Assembly (NCBI RefSeq): GCF_009708075.1
Contig: NZ_WMBT01000010.1
Span: forward strand, 83,836-147,835
From: Paracoccus lichenicola
Lineage (GTDB): Bacteria; Pseudomonadota; Alphaproteobacteria; Rhodobacterales; Rhodobacteraceae
DNA: 64,000 nucleotides
Direction: 5' to 3'
Position numbers and translations under genes: made by a program. The notes below the pieces were generated by a model, which did no database searches, was not told where the DNA came from, and saw only the letters and a list, made by a program, of their open reading frames with translations. Positions 32,810 through 42,079 of the stretch are shown one piece after another; position 1 is the first letter of the stretch, and every line of letters begins with the position of its first letter.

Positions 32810-35110
32810 ATGTCCGCCGATATCGAGACCCTTGAACCCAAGCGCGACGCGCGGACCGTGGATCCGGCCGGGATCTTCTTCGATCCCCTGTCCTATTCGG
32901 CCTTCGATCACCCTTACGAGATGTACCGGCTTTTGCGCGATCACGCGCCGGTCTATTACAACGAGCGCCGGGATCTGTGGGTCCTGTCGCGCTACGAGGA
33001 CGTGCAGGCCGCCTTGCGCGACCACGCGCGGATGGTGAACGCGCTTGGCAACGACATGGACGGCACCCACGATTCCTATGGTCCCGGCAACCTGATCGCC
33101 CTGGATCCGCCCTATCACGGCGTCCTGCGGGATCTGGTCCAGCCGTCCTTCACCCCCAAGGCGGTCAAGGACATGGAGGCGCGGATGCGCGCGCTTGCCC
33201 GGGACCTGCTCGCCCGGTTCCGCGCGGCAGGCGGCGGCGATTTCGTGACCGATGTCGCCCTGCCGCTGGTGTTCGATTCGTCGATGCGCCTTCTGGGGGC
33301 GCCGGTCGGGGACACGAAATTCTGGCAGGACCACCTGCTCCGCTCGATGGCCCGGACCATCGGGCAGTTCGGGATCCCCGAGGACGCGGCGGCATCGAAC
33401 CGCGAAGCCGAGGAGCATCTTGCCGAAGTGGTGCGCGGGCGCCGCGCCGAGGTTGCCGCCGGGATCAATACCGATGCGCCCGACGTGATCACGCAGATCC
33501 TGACCGCCGCCCGGAAGGGCGTCACCCTGGACGAGGCCGAGGAGGTCGGGCTTGCCCATCTGGTGCTGTCCGCCTCCACCGACGCGCCCGAGGCGCTGCT
33601 GACGAACTGTCTGGCCGTGCTGGACAAGTTTCCGGGCCTGCAAAGGCACCTCAAGGACAATCCCGGCGCGATCCGCAACTTCGTCGAGGAAACCCTGCGC
33701 TATGACGGGCCGGCCAAGAACCTGTGCCGCCAGACGACGGCCGATGTCACGATCCGGGGCGTCACCATCCCCCGGGATTCCCGCGTCATGGTGCTGATGG
33801 GGTCGGCCAGCCGGGATGAAAGGGTTTACGACGATCCCGACCTGTTCGATGTCGCGCGCCGATTCACCAGCAAGAACAAGATCCTGACATTCGGCGAGGG
33901 CATCCACAACTGCATGGGCGCCCCGATCGCGCGGCTTCTGGCCCAAGTCCTGCTGGAAGAACTGGTCGCGGGCCTGGACGGCGACGAATACCGGATCGTC
34001 GGCACGCCCGAACGCTGGGCCAAGCAGATGGTGCGCGGCTTTGCCAGCCTGCCCATGAAGATCGTGCCCGCGGGACGGGACACCCGCAAGCTCAAGCCCC
34101 ATGCCTCGGCCGCGCATGTGCAAAGCCTGTCGGTCGGCTCGACCCGGCTGACGGTCGAGACGAAGGAATTCGAGGCGCCGGTTCGCGTGACCGCCAAGAC
34201 GGTCGAGGCCGATGGCGTCGTCTCGCTGCTGCTGGCGGAAGCGGGCGGAGAGTTGCTGCCCGAATGGACGCCCGGCGCCCATGTGGACCTGATCCTGGGC
34301 GACGGCGTGCCGACCCGGCAGTATTCGCTGTGCGGCGATCCGCAGGACCGCAGGCAGTTCCGCCTTGGCATCCTGCGCGAACCTGCGGGGTCCGGCGGCT
34401 CGGTGCATGTGCACGACCGCCTTGCGGAAGGGGACGTGATCCGCATCCGCGGGCCGCGCAACAACTTCGAGCTGGTCCCCGCGCCGCGCTACGTCTTCAT
34501 CGCCGGCGGCATCGGGATCACCCCGATCCTGCCGATGATCCGCGCGGCAGAGGCCGCAGGGGCGGACTGGACCCTGCATTACGGAGGCCGCTCGCGCGCG
34601 TCGATGGCGTTCACGGGCGAACTGGAACGCCATGGCGGCAAGGTGCGGATCTGGCCGCAGGACGAGACCGGGCTGCTGGACCTGGCCCATATCCTCGGCC
34701 AGCCGGATGCGGACACCAAGGTCTATTGCTGCGGTCCCGAGCCGCTTTTGGGCGCGGTGGAAAAGGCCTGCGCGGCCTGGCCCAGGAAGGCCCTGCACCT
34801 GGAACGTTTCGCCGCCCGTCCCCTGGGCGCGCCGGTGCGCAACGAACCGTTCGAGGTTCATCTTGCCCGCAGCCAGCGGACGCTGATCGTTCCGCCCGAA
34901 CAGTCGATCCTTTCCGTGATCGAGGAAGCGGGCATCGGGGTCATGTCGTCGTGCGGGGAAGGCACCTGCGGCACCTGCGAGGTGAAGGTTCTTGAAGGCG
35001 AACCCGATCATCGCGATTCGGTGCTGGATGCGGAAGCGCGCGAAAGCGGCGACACGATGATGATCTGCGTGTCGCGCGCCTGCGGCAAGCGGCTGGTGCT
35101 CGACATCTGA
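32810..35110 (+). CDS. Self-sufficient cytochrome P450 fused to a phthalate-dioxygenase-type reductase (CYP116B-like)
   Basis: 766 residues. P450 domain (1 to ~430): ExxR in VEETLRYDGP and the haem-ligand Cys368 in FGEGIHNCMGAP. Reductase: FMN motif RQYSLCGD, NADH site GGIGITPILPM and a C-terminal 2Fe-2S ferredoxin (SSCGEGTCGTCEVKV, then CVSRACG). Electrons pass NADH to FMN to 2Fe-2S to haem in one chain. The I-helix, normally AGx(E/D)TT, reads ASTDAP (residues 255-260); the acid is kept but the oxygen-activating Thr is Ala259. Substrate unknown; relatives hydroxylate or O-demethylate aromatics and alkanes. GGAGG precedes ATG 32810. Confidence 0.92.
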   Translation: MSADIETLEPKRDARTVDPAGIFFDPLSYSAFDHPYEMYRLLRDHAPVYYNERRDLWVLSRYEDVQAALRDHARMVNALGNDMDGTHDSYGPGNLIALDPPYHGVLRDLVQPSFTPKAVKDMEARMRALARDLLARFRAAGGGDFVTDVALPLVFDSSMRLLGAPVGDTKFWQDHLLRSMARTIGQFGIPEDAAASNREAEEHLAEVVRGRRAEVAAGINTDAPDVITQILTAARKGVTLDEAEEVGLAHLVLSASTDAPEALLTNCLAVLDKFPGLQRHLKDNPGAIRNFVEETLRYDGPAKNLCRQTTADVTIRGVTIPRDSRVMVLMGSASRDERVYDDPDLFDVARRFTSKNKILTFGEGIHNCMGAPIARLLAQVLLEELVAGLDGDEYRIVGTPERWAKQMVRGFASLPMKIVPAGRDTRKLKPHASAAHVQSLSVGSTRLTVETKEFEAPVRVTAKTVEADGVVSLLLAEAGGELLPEWTPGAHVDLILGDGVPTRQYSLCGDPQDRRQFRLGILREPAGSGGSVHVHDRLAEGDVIRIRGPRNNFELVPAPRYVFIAGGIGITPILPMIRAAEAAGADWTLHYGGRSRASMAFTGELERHGGKVRIWPQDETGLLDLAHILGQPDADTKVYCCGPEPLLGAVEKACAAWPRKALHLERFAARPLGAPVRNEPFEVHLARSQRTLIVPPEQSILSVIEEAGIGVMSSCGEGTCGTCEVKVLEGEPDHRDSVLDAEARESGDTMMICVSRACGKRLVLDI

Positions 35111-35133
35111 CTTGCCCCCCGGGGGCATTTCCC

Positions 35134-35161
35134 TTGCCGGGCCGGGGAACCGGCCCGGCAA
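35134..35161. terminator. Hairpin terminator between convergent genes
   Basis: TTGCCGGGCCGG (35134-35145), loop GGAA, CCGGCCCGGCAA (35150-35161). The twelve-base perfect stem lies between the P450 stop (35110) and the stop of the convergent lacI gene (35176), and probably serves both directions. Confidence 0.65.
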
Positions 35162-35175
35162 AGGCATGGCCGGGT

Positions 35176-36204
35176 CTAGATGTTTTCCGAGGTGTGGATC
35201 TCGATCGGGATGTTGACCCTTTGCGCCCCGGCATCCGGCCCGGCCTTCTTGGCCTTGACCATCGTGTCGATGATCTCGCGGGCGAAATGCGCCAAGGGAT
35301 AGGACAGGGTCATCGTCAGCGTCCCGTCGATCAGGCCCGCCCGCGTCGCGTCGAAAAGCTCGTATCCCACGCACACGAAATCGGGGTCGCGGGGCCGGTC
35401 CCGCAAGGCGGCCAGAACGCCGGTGATGCCGCCGCCGGACACGAAAAGACCGCACATGTCCGGGTGTTCCGCGAACAGCTTTTCGGTCATCTCCTGCGCG
35501 ATGGCAGCGGATTCGAAGGTCGAGACGGGTTCCAGCGGGATGAAGCCCGCGTCCTGTTCGCGCAGATAGGACCGGAAGCCGCTTTCGTTGATCTCCTGGT
35601 TGCGATAGCGGTGATTGCCGAGAAGAACCCCGATCTTGCCGGGCTTGCGGCAGATGCGGTGAAAGGCCCAGGCCGCGCTCCGGCCCTTCTTCCAGTTGTC
35701 GTGGCCGATGTATCCGACATTGCCGCGCGCCGACAAAGGCCCGATCAGCGCCGAAACCGGCGTGCCCCGTTCCAGAAGGCCGGTGATCGCATCCGAGATC
35801 ACCGGATGCTCGAACGCGACCAGCCCCAGGGAATCGCAGGATGCGCCATGCGCGCGGATCCGGCCCGAGACATGGCCGGGCGAAAGATCATCCAGATATT
35901 CGAGTTCGAGTTCGATGGTCGCATGGGGAAAGCTTTCGGCCGCGCGTCTCAGGGCATTGCCGAGGTCGCGATAGAAGACCCTGTGCCCTTGCTGCAGCAG
36001 GATCGTCAGGCGATAGGCTTCCCGGGTTTTCCGCACGGACCGTTCGATCGCCCCCAGTCCATAAAAGCCGATCCTCTCGGCGGCATGAAGCACGATCTCG
36101 CGCGTGGCGCCGCGCACGGCGGAGGCATCCTTGATGACGCGGTTCACGGTCGCCACGGAAACCCTGGCCTCCCGCGCGAGATCCTTGATCGTCGGTCGCG
36201 GCAT
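35176..36204 (-). CDS. LacI-family regulator
   Basis: 342 residues from ATG 36204 (an ATG at 36213 is also in frame). The headpiece is TIKDLAREARVSVATVNRVI, with the hinge near RGATREIVLHAAERIGFYGL. The sensor domain resembles ribose-binding-type proteins (RLTILLQQGHRVFYRDLGNA). It is divergent from the sugar-type binding protein at 36567, so it most likely represses that uptake unit and responds to its ligand or a phosphorylated product. Convergent with the P450 gene. Confidence 0.88.
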   Translation of the reverse strand: MPRPTIKDLAREARVSVATVNRVIKDASAVRGATREIVLHAAERIGFYGLGAIERSVRKTREAYRLTILLQQGHRVFYRDLGNALRRAAESFPHATIELELEYLDDLSPGHVSGRIRAHGASCDSLGLVAFEHPVISDAITGLLERGTPVSALIGPLSARGNVGYIGHDNWKKGRSAAWAFHRICRKPGKIGVLLGNHRYRNQEINESGFRSYLREQDAGFIPLEPVSTFESAAIAQEMTEKLFAEHPDMCGLFVSGGGITGVLAALRDRPRDPDFVCVGYELFDATRAGLIDGTLTMTLSYPLAHFAREIIDTMVKAKKAGPDAGAQRVNIPIEIHTSENI

Positions 36205-36566
36205 CAGTCCCACGCTGTTTCATTTCGTATCATTCGGAATGCTGGCAGATGTTTTTTGAAACAAAATATCCAAGCCATGATCAAGCGTATTGATTCAAAT
36301 GATGTCAATAGACCATCAAGGAACCGACTGGAACGCATCATTGCATCCCGGTGATCGACGAGGTTGGGAGGCTGTGTCGAATGCTCCAAGCAGGGAAAGT
36401 CTTGCCAGTGCGGCAAGCCCGGACGGGCAGGCAGCAGGCCGCGCGATAGCAACCTTGCCGGACCATCGCGCTGGCGACAGCCGTGCCCGAAGGGCGCAGG
36501 TCGTTGCGGCGCGGATTTTCCGACTGCCCCCGGGGCAGTCCAGACATCCCAGGGAGGGAAACACGA
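36205..36566. promoter_or_regulatory. Divergent promoter region of lacI and binding-protein gene
   Basis: 362 bases without a supported gene. The first third is AT-rich and holds an imperfect inverted repeat TATTGA (36288-36293) and TCAATA (36305-36310), a possible LacI-type operator. AGGGAGGG lies before the ATG at 36567 and fixes that start. The middle part shows nothing further. Confidence 0.4.
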
Positions 36567-37535
36567 ATGACCTTGATCAAGACCCTGAAAGCCACGGCCG
36601 CGGCTGCCGTTCTCGCGATGTCGGCCGTGCCGGCGTTCGCCGCCGACATCGCGGTGATCGCGGGATCGCAGGAGGACGGCTTCTTCAACCTCATCAAGAA
36701 GGGTGTCGATGACGCGACCCTCATGGTCGAGGCCAACGGGGGTTCGGTGAACTACCTGCGGACGCCGAACTACGACAATTTCGGCCCCGATCTCGTCAAC
36801 CTGATCAACCAGGCCGTGGCCCAGGGCGTGGACGGGATCGCCATCCCGATCTGGGTGGCCGAGGCGCAGGTTCCCGCGCTTCAGGCCGCCGCCGAACAGG
36901 GCATCGTCATCATGCTCTACAATTCGGGCCAGGAACTGAAGGATGATGTCAAGGCGCTGAACTACTTCGGCGCGGACGAATTCCTGGCGGGCTACGAGGG
37001 CGGCAAGTACATGGTGGACCAGGGCGCCAAGAAGATCCTGTGCCACATCACCACGCCGGGCGCGGTGAACCACGAAACCCGCTGTTCCGGCGTGGAAAAG
37101 GCCGGCAAGGAAGGCGGCGCCCAGGTGATCGTCCTGCGCACGCCGGCCAACCTCGACGGCGACATCACCGGCACGGCCGAGGCGGTCAAGGCGGAACTGG
37201 TGTCGGATCCGGAAATCGACGCGGTGATCTCGCTGGCCGCGTGGTCGGGGGACGCCGCCAGCAATGCGGTGGACCAGATCGGCACGGGCGACCGGGTGAT
37301 GCTGGGGGTCTTCGGTCTCAGCCCGGCGATCCTGGACCGCATCAAGGCCGGCACCCAGAAGATGGCCATCGACCAGCAGCCCTATCTGCAAGGCTATCTG
37401 GCGACCTCGATGCTGGCCGCGCATATCGACTTCGGGACCGACGTGAACACCGATCCGGTCCTGACCGGCCCGGCGATCATCGACGCCTCGAACGTCGAAT
37501 CCACCCTGGCCGGTGTCGCCAAGGGCGCCCGCTGA
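36567..37535 (+). CDS. Sugar-type ABC transporter substrate-binding protein
   Basis: 322 residues. Signal peptide MTLIKTLKATAAAAVLAMSA, then VPAFA; the mature part DIAVIAGSQEDGFFNLIKKG is the start of ribose/galactose-type (Peripla_BP_4) binding proteins. The loop DGIAIPIWVAEAQVPALQAA and PYLQGYLATSM near the end are typical. It captures a sugar or polyol in the periplasm. It lies upstream of a matching permease and is divergent from a LacI regulator; a hairpin follows the stop. The usual ATPase is missing from the locus. Confidence 0.88.
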   Translation: MTLIKTLKATAAAAVLAMSAVPAFAADIAVIAGSQEDGFFNLIKKGVDDATLMVEANGGSVNYLRTPNYDNFGPDLVNLINQAVAQGVDGIAIPIWVAEAQVPALQAAAEQGIVIMLYNSGQELKDDVKALNYFGADEFLAGYEGGKYMVDQGAKKILCHITTPGAVNHETRCSGVEKAGKEGGAQVIVLRTPANLDGDITGTAEAVKAELVSDPEIDAVISLAAWSGDAASNAVDQIGTGDRVMLGVFGLSPAILDRIKAGTQKMAIDQQPYLQGYLATSMLAAHIDFGTDVNTDPVLTGPAIIDASNVESTLAGVAKGAR

Positions 37536-37554
37536 TCCAAGGCGCGATGGCGGT

Positions 37555-37572
37555 CCCGGGCGGATGCCCGGG
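37555..37572 (+). promoter_or_regulatory. Intercistronic hairpin between binding protein and permease
   Basis: CCCGGGC (37555-37561), loop GGAT, GCCCGGG (37566-37572). A stable stem without T-run, 20 bases after the binding-protein stop. It probably protects or attenuates the message so that the binding protein is made in excess over the permease. Confidence 0.45.
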
Positions 37573-37643
37573 GCCTTCGCACTCTTTCACCGGATCCGAC
37601 GCGCCCGTTCGGATGCGCAAATCCCATGCCGGGAACGACAAGG

Positions 37644-38711
37644 ATGAACATGGAACGCACGCCAGGAACGCCTCGACCCACGCTGCCCCTTTCCAGGTCC
37701 GGGACAAGCCAGTCCTATTCCATAAGCGCGCTGTTCCGCAGGCCCGAGACCGGGGCCTTCGTGGGAATGGTGCTGGTCTTTCTCTTCTTTTCCTATTTCG
37801 GCTATGACCGGAACTTCCTGTCATCGTTCGGAACCTCGTCCTGGGTGAACATGGCCTCGACCATCGGGATCATCGCCATTCCGGTCGGCTTCCTGATGAT
37901 CGCCGGGGAACTGGACATCTCGATCGGCGCGATGGTGCCCGCGGCCAAGATGTCCATGGCCATCGCCTGCGGCTATTACGGCCTGCCGATCGGGGTCGGC
38001 CTGCTTGTCACCTTCGGCATCGCCATCGCGGTCGGCTGGATCAACGGGATGCTGGTGACGCGCACCAAGGTGCCGTCGCTGATCGTCACCCTTGCCACGC
38101 TGTTCGCGATTTCGGGCCTGACGCTGTTCCTGTCGCTGTGGCTGACCGACACCACCAGCCAGGCCCTCACCTCGCCGGCCTGGGCCAAGTTCGTCTTCGG
38201 CGATTACCACGTCTGGGGCTTCCAAAGCTCGGTGTTCTGGTGGATCGCCATCGCCATCGCGCTGTATTACGTCCTGCACCTGTCGCCCTGGGGGAACTGG
38301 ATCTTCGCCCTGGGCGGCGACAAGGAAAGCGCCCGCAACGCGGGGATCCCGATCGACAGGCTCAAGGTCTCGCTGTTCATCCTGACGGCCGTGGCCGCCG
38401 CCCTGTCCGGGGTGTGCGAAACCGTGCTGTCGAATTCCGCCACCACCACCACCAACTTCGCGCTGATCTTCAACTGCATCATCGCGGTCGTCGTGGGCGG
38501 GGTGCTTCTGACGGGCGGGTTCGGGACGGTGGCGGGCGTGGTCTTCGGCACCGCCACCCTTGCGATCGTGCAGCAGGGCATCGGCTACACGCCCTTCGAC
38601 CGCAACCTCAGCTCGCTCATCATCGGCGTGCTGCTGCTGATCGCGGTCCTGATGAACGACACCTTCCGGGACCTGGCCACGTCGATGTCCACCGCGAGAA
38701 AGGCGAAATAG
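37644..38711 (+). CDS. RbsC-type sugar ABC transporter permease
   Basis: About 355 residues with around ten hydrophobic segments. GFLMIAGELDISIGAMV is the classical RbsC/AraH-type motif, and FALGGDKESARNAGIPIDRL is the cytoplasmic coupling loop. GVLLTGGFGTVAGVVFGT is the second conserved region. The start may be ATG 37644 or 37650. It follows the binding-protein gene and ends before a strong terminator; no ATP-binding subunit gene exists on either side, so it must borrow an ATPase or be inactive. Confidence 0.87.
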   Translation: MNMERTPGTPRPTLPLSRSGTSQSYSISALFRRPETGAFVGMVLVFLFFSYFGYDRNFLSSFGTSSWVNMASTIGIIAIPVGFLMIAGELDISIGAMVPAAKMSMAIACGYYGLPIGVGLLVTFGIAIAVGWINGMLVTRTKVPSLIVTLATLFAISGLTLFLSLWLTDTTSQALTSPAWAKFVFGDYHVWGFQSSVFWWIAIAIALYYVLHLSPWGNWIFALGGDKESARNAGIPIDRLKVSLFILTAVAAALSGVCETVLSNSATTTTNFALIFNCIIAVVVGGVLLTGGFGTVAGVVFGTATLAIVQQGIGYTPFDRNLSSLIIGVLLLIAVLMNDTFRDLATSMSTARKAK

Positions 38712-38760
38712 CGTTCCGGCGCCGGCCCGTTCACCTTTGCCCAAATATCCCGCAGGGGGA

Positions 38761-38783
38761 CCGGGGGACGTGAAGTCCCCCGG
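38761..38783 (+). terminator. Terminator after the permease gene
   Basis: CCGGGGGAC (38761-38769), loop GTGAA, GTCCCCCGG (38775-38783), then CTTTC. It is preceded by CCAAATATCCCG, a context common before terminators in Rhodobacteraceae. It also separates the permease from the convergent GntR gene. Confidence 0.7.
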
Positions 38784-38879
38784 CTTTCGCCAAGGCCGGC
38801 CGGGGTTCCGGCGACATCCCGTGCCGGACCGACGCCGCAGCAGGCGCGGGACCCGGGCGCGTCGCCCCCCCGGGAAGGG

Positions 38880-39644
38880 TCACGGCAACGGCCCGGACGC
38901 GCCTTCCCGCCGCCGCATCGCTTCCAGAAGGTCGCTGCGCGCGGTGCCGATCAGCGCCTCCATGGCGGCGCGCGCCCGGGCCGGCTGGCGCATCCGGATC
39001 GCTTCCAGCACCGCGCCGTGCAGGCCGATGGCATGGTCGAAGGTCTGGCTGTAGCGATTGGTCATCTGGAGGCTTGCCAGCAGGCCCGCGCGGATGGCGA
39101 TGGCGAACTGGCGAAAGACCCAGTTGCCGCAGGCGTCGATGATGGCGGCATGGAACTCCAGGTCGGCCTGGCTCCAGGCCTCGGTGTCGCGGCCTTCCGA
39201 GGCCACCATCCGCTCGAAGGCGCGGGCGATCTCGGCCAGTTCCGCCGCGTCCGCGCGGCTTGCCGCCATCTCTGCCGCCGCAGGCTCCAGCATCTGCCGC
39301 GCCTCGATCAGGGCAAGATAGAACCGGTCGCCCCGCGCATGGCGCATCGCCGCCTCGAGCACGAGGGGGTCGAGATAGTTCCACTGGGAATGCGGCATCA
39401 CCACCGTGCCCGCCCGGGTGCGGGACCGCACCATGCCCTGGGCCGCCACGTATTGCATCGCCTCGCGCAGCGTGGTGCGGCTGACGCCATAGGCTTCCTG
39501 CAACTCGGTCTCGGTGGGCAGGGTCGCGCCCTCGGGCAGATCGCCCGACACGATGCGATCGACAAGCCCGGCCAGCACGCCGTCCATGACCTTCCGCTTC
39601 GTCCCGGGCCGTTCCAGCCCGCCCGTGCGCACCCCGTCATCCAT
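38880..39644 (-). CDS. GntR-family regulator, FadR/FCD subfamily
   Basis: 254 residues from ATG 39644. The winged helix is [20 protein letters not shown], then [13 protein letters not shown]. The FCD effector domain follows, with metal-site residues in DLEFHAAII (Asp, His) and a later HGAVLEAI (His). FCD regulators bind sugar acids or related carboxylates. It is divergent from the D-galactonate dehydratase operon across a gap that carries a perfect 31-base inverted repeat, so it is the probable repressor of that operon. Confidence 0.9.
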   Translation of the reverse strand: MDDGVRTGGLERPGTKRKVMDGVLAGLVDRIVSGDLPEGATLPTETELQEAYGVSRTTLREAMQYVAAQGMVRSRTRAGTVVMPHSQWNYLDPLVLEAAMRHARGDRFYLALIEARQMLEPAAAEMAASRADAAELAEIARAFERMVASEGRDTEAWSQADLEFHAAIIDACGNWVFRQFAIAIRAGLLASLQMTNRYSQTFDHAIGLHGAVLEAIRMRQPARARAAMEALIGTARSDLLEAMRRREGASGPLP

Positions 39645-39707
39645 GGCCGATCCGTCCCCCCCCCTTGCCGTGCCGCGCCAGCATACAGGATTGCCGCATG
39701 CAAAAAA

Positions 39708-39738
39708 GATCGTATTTAAGTTTACAATAAATACGATC
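39708..39738. promoter_or_regulatory. 31-bp operator-like inverted repeat
   Basis: GATCGTATTTA (39708-39718), nine-base spacer AGTTTACAA, TAAATACGATC (39728-39738). The 11-base arms are perfect and AT-rich in a GC-rich background, between gntR and the dehydratase gene. The best candidate for the FCD regulator site, probably overlapping both promoters. Confidence 0.75.
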
Positions 39739-39831
39739 AATGCTACTCCGGCTGCCGGCAGGGAGGCCAAGGGGGGACATTCCGGTGCGCATGTCGGCAC
39801 GTATCCGAACGCAAGGGCCGGTGGCGGGCTG

Positions 39832-40980
39832 ATGCGCATCACCGCCATCAAGACCTTTCTGGTGCCGCCGCGCTGGTGCTTCGTGAAGGTGGAAACCGAC
39901 GAAGGCATCGCCGGCTGGGGCGAGCCGGTGGTCGAAGGGCGCGCCGCCACCGTGGCCGCCCTGGTCGAGGAACTGTCCGACTATCTGATCGGCAAGGATC
40001 CGGGGTTCATCGAGGATCACTGGACGGTGATGTACCGCGGCGGCTTTTATCGCGGCGGCGTCATCCACATGTCGGCCATCGCCGGGATCGACCAGGCGCT
40101 GTGGGACATCAAGGGCAAGGCGCTCGGCCAGCCGGTCCATGCGCTTCTGGGCGGTCAGCTGCGCGACCGCATCCGCGTCTATTCCTGGATCGGCGGCGAC
40201 CGTCCGGCGGACGTGGCGGCGAACGCCAGGGCCGTCGTCGCGCGCGGCTTCCAGGCCATCAAGCTCAACGGCTGCGAGGAGATGCAGATCGTCGATACCA
40301 ACGCCGCCGTGACGCGCGCGGTGGAAACGATCATGACCGTGCGCGAGGCGGTGGGACCCGACATCGGCATCGGCGCCGATTTCCACGGCCGCGTCCACCG
40401 CCCCATGGCCAAGGTGCTGGCGCGGGAACTGGACGCCGCCCGCCTGATGTTCATCGAGGAGCCGGTGCTGTCGGAAAACCGCGAGGCGCTCAAGGAGATC
40501 GCCAACCACACCTCCACCCCCATCGCCCTGGGCGAGCGGCTGTGCTCGCGGTGGGACTTCAAGGGGGTGCTGGCGGACGGCTATGTGGACATCATCCAGC
40601 CCGACCTGTCGCACGCCGGCGGCATCACCGAATGCCGCAAGATCGCCGCGATGGCAGAGGCCTATGACGTGGCCCTGGCCCCGCATTGCCCGCTGGGACC
40701 GATCGCGCTGGCCGCCTGCCTGCAGATCGACGCGGTCAGCCATAACGCCTTCATCCAGGAACAGTCGCTGGGCATCCACTACAACCAGGGCAGCGACCTG
40801 CTGGACTACCTCGCCGATCCGTCGGTCTTCGCCTACGAGGATGGCTTCGTGCGCATCCCGCAGGGACCCGGACTGGGGATCGAGATCGACGAGGAACACG
40901 TGATCCGCCGCGCGGCGGAAGGCCACCGCTGGCGCAACCCCGTGTGGAGGCACGCGGACGGCAGCCTGGCCGAATGGTGA
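39832..40980 (+). CDS. dgoD: D-galactonate dehydratase (DgoD-type, enolase superfamily)
   Basis: 382 residues. It carries, at the same positions as in E. coli DgoD as I recall them, Asp183 and His185 (GADFHGRVH), Glu209 (FIEEP), Glu235 (ALGER) and His285 (APHCPLGP), plus RGGFYRGG near residue 72. The reaction is loss of water from D-galactonate to give 2-keto-3-deoxy-galactonate in the cytoplasm. First gene of an operon with a TRAP transporter, SDR and dehydrogenase. ATG 39832 directly begins the family N-terminus [20 protein letters not shown]; the open frame upstream runs through the operator and is not coding. Confidence 0.92.
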   Translation: MRITAIKTFLVPPRWCFVKVETDEGIAGWGEPVVEGRAATVAALVEELSDYLIGKDPGFIEDHWTVMYRGGFYRGGVIHMSAIAGIDQALWDIKGKALGQPVHALLGGQLRDRIRVYSWIGGDRPADVAANARAVVARGFQAIKLNGCEEMQIVDTNAAVTRAVETIMTVREAVGPDIGIGADFHGRVHRPMAKVLARELDAARLMFIEEPVLSENREALKEIANHTSTPIALGERLCSRWDFKGVLADGYVDIIQPDLSHAGGITECRKIAAMAEAYDVALAPHCPLGPIALAACLQIDAVSHNAFIQEQSLGIHYNQGSDLLDYLADPSVFAYEDGFVRIPQGPGLGIEIDEEHVIRRAAEGHRWRNPVWRHADGSLAEW

Positions 40981-41005
40981 AACGAAATCCGATGGGAGGA
41001 TGCAG

Positions 41006-42022
41006 ATGATGAAACCGATGAGAACCTGGGCGGGCGCCGTGGCCGTCGCCGCCCTGCTGGCCGCCACCGCCGGCGGCGCGCTGGCGCAGGACATCAAGGC
41101 CAAGCTTGGCCACGCCATGCCGCAGGAACATCCGCAGGCGCAGGCGCTCAACCGCTTTGCGGAGCTGGCAGGCCAGTACACCGACGGGCGCGTCGAGGTG
41201 AACGTGTATCACGGCTCGATGCTGGGCGGCGACGACAAGATGCTGCAATCCACGCAAAGCGGCACGCAAGAGCTTTTCTATGGCTCGCCCGCGCCGCTGG
41301 CCGGCAAGGTCAAGGAAGTGCAGATCTTCGACTTTCCCTTCCTGTTCAACGACATGAAGGAAGTGGACGCGGTGACGCAGGGTCCCGTCGGCGACAGGAT
41401 CTTCGAGATCATGAAGGACCATCACCTCGTGGGCCTTGCCTGGGGCGAGACGGGCTTTCGCCAGTTGTCCAACAACCGCCATCCGGTGGAAACGGCCGAG
41501 GACATCAAGGGCCTGAAGATCCGCGTCATGCAGAACCAGGTGGCGCTTGACACCTGGCAGGCCCTGGGCGCGAACGCCCTGCCCATGTCCTATGCCGAGG
41601 TGTTCACGGCCTTGGAAACCGGGGCGCTGGACGGGCAGGAAAACCCTTATGTCCACATGTACGCCAACAAGATCTTCGAGGTGCAGGACTATGGCACCAC
41701 GACGAACCACGTCTATACGCCCTGCATGTTGCTGGCCTCCGACGAGTTCTGGGCCAAGCTTTCGCCCGAGGATCAGGCGGCCCTGGTGAAGGCGGGCAAG
41801 GAATCCATGGCCTACCTGCGCGAGCTGATGGAGAAAAGCAACGCCGACGTGGTCGCCAGGCTTGCCGAGGAAGGCATGGAGGTGAAGCCCATGCCCGAGG
41901 CCGAGATGGCCAAGCTGCGCGAGGCGGTCAAGCCGGTGATCGAGAAGTACAAGCCCGTCGTCGGCGCCGAGCTGGTGGACGAGGTGATGGCAACCATCCA
42001 GAAGGTCCGCGCCGGGAACTGA
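41006..42022 (+). CDS. dctP: TRAP transporter solute-binding protein DctP
   Basis: 338 residues. Signal peptide TWAGAVAVAALLAATAGGAL, then AQ. Mature motifs are KLGHAMPQEHPQAQALNRFA, VYHGSMLGGDDKMLQSTQSG, LKIRVMQNQVALDTWQALGA and LETGALDGQENP, with the carboxylate-binding arginine in KIRVM. It binds an organic acid, here probably a sugar acid fed to the dehydratases. ATG 41006 is best spaced from GGGAGG (40994-40999); ATGs at 41000 and 41009 are alternatives. A strong hairpin follows the stop. Confidence 0.92.
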   Translation: MMKPMRTWAGAVAVAALLAATAGGALAQDIKAKLGHAMPQEHPQAQALNRFAELAGQYTDGRVEVNVYHGSMLGGDDKMLQSTQSGTQELFYGSPAPLAGKVKEVQIFDFPFLFNDMKEVDAVTQGPVGDRIFEIMKDHHLVGLAWGETGFRQLSNNRHPVETAEDIKGLKIRVMQNQVALDTWQALGANALPMSYAEVFTALETGALDGQENPYVHMYANKIFEVQDYGTTTNHVYTPCMLLASDEFWAKLSPEDQAALVKAGKESMAYLRELMEKSNADVVARLAEEGMEVKPMPEAEMAKLREAVKPVIEKYKPVVGAELVDEVMATIQKVRAGN

Positions 42023-42033
42023 GGCGCGCGCCC

Positions 42034-42059
42034 CCCGCGGCCCGGAACGGGGCCGCGGG
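42034..42059 (+). promoter_or_regulatory. Intercistronic hairpin between dctP and dctQ
   Basis: CCCGCGGCCC (42034-42043), loop GGAACG, GGGCCGCGGG (42050-42059). A ten-base perfect GC stem 11 bases after the dctP stop, with no T-run. It is likely to stabilise the dctP message or reduce read-through, giving more binding protein than permease. Confidence 0.5.
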
Positions 42060-42079
42060 ACCGGACAGGGAGGGAATTC

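Noticed and set aside
31421..35455. A very long open frame (over 1300 codons) on the minus strand through the lacI and P450 genes
   Set aside because: It is antisense to well-supported genes, has no domain motifs and shows the Arg/Gly/Pro/His-rich composition of frame shadows in GC-rich DNA.
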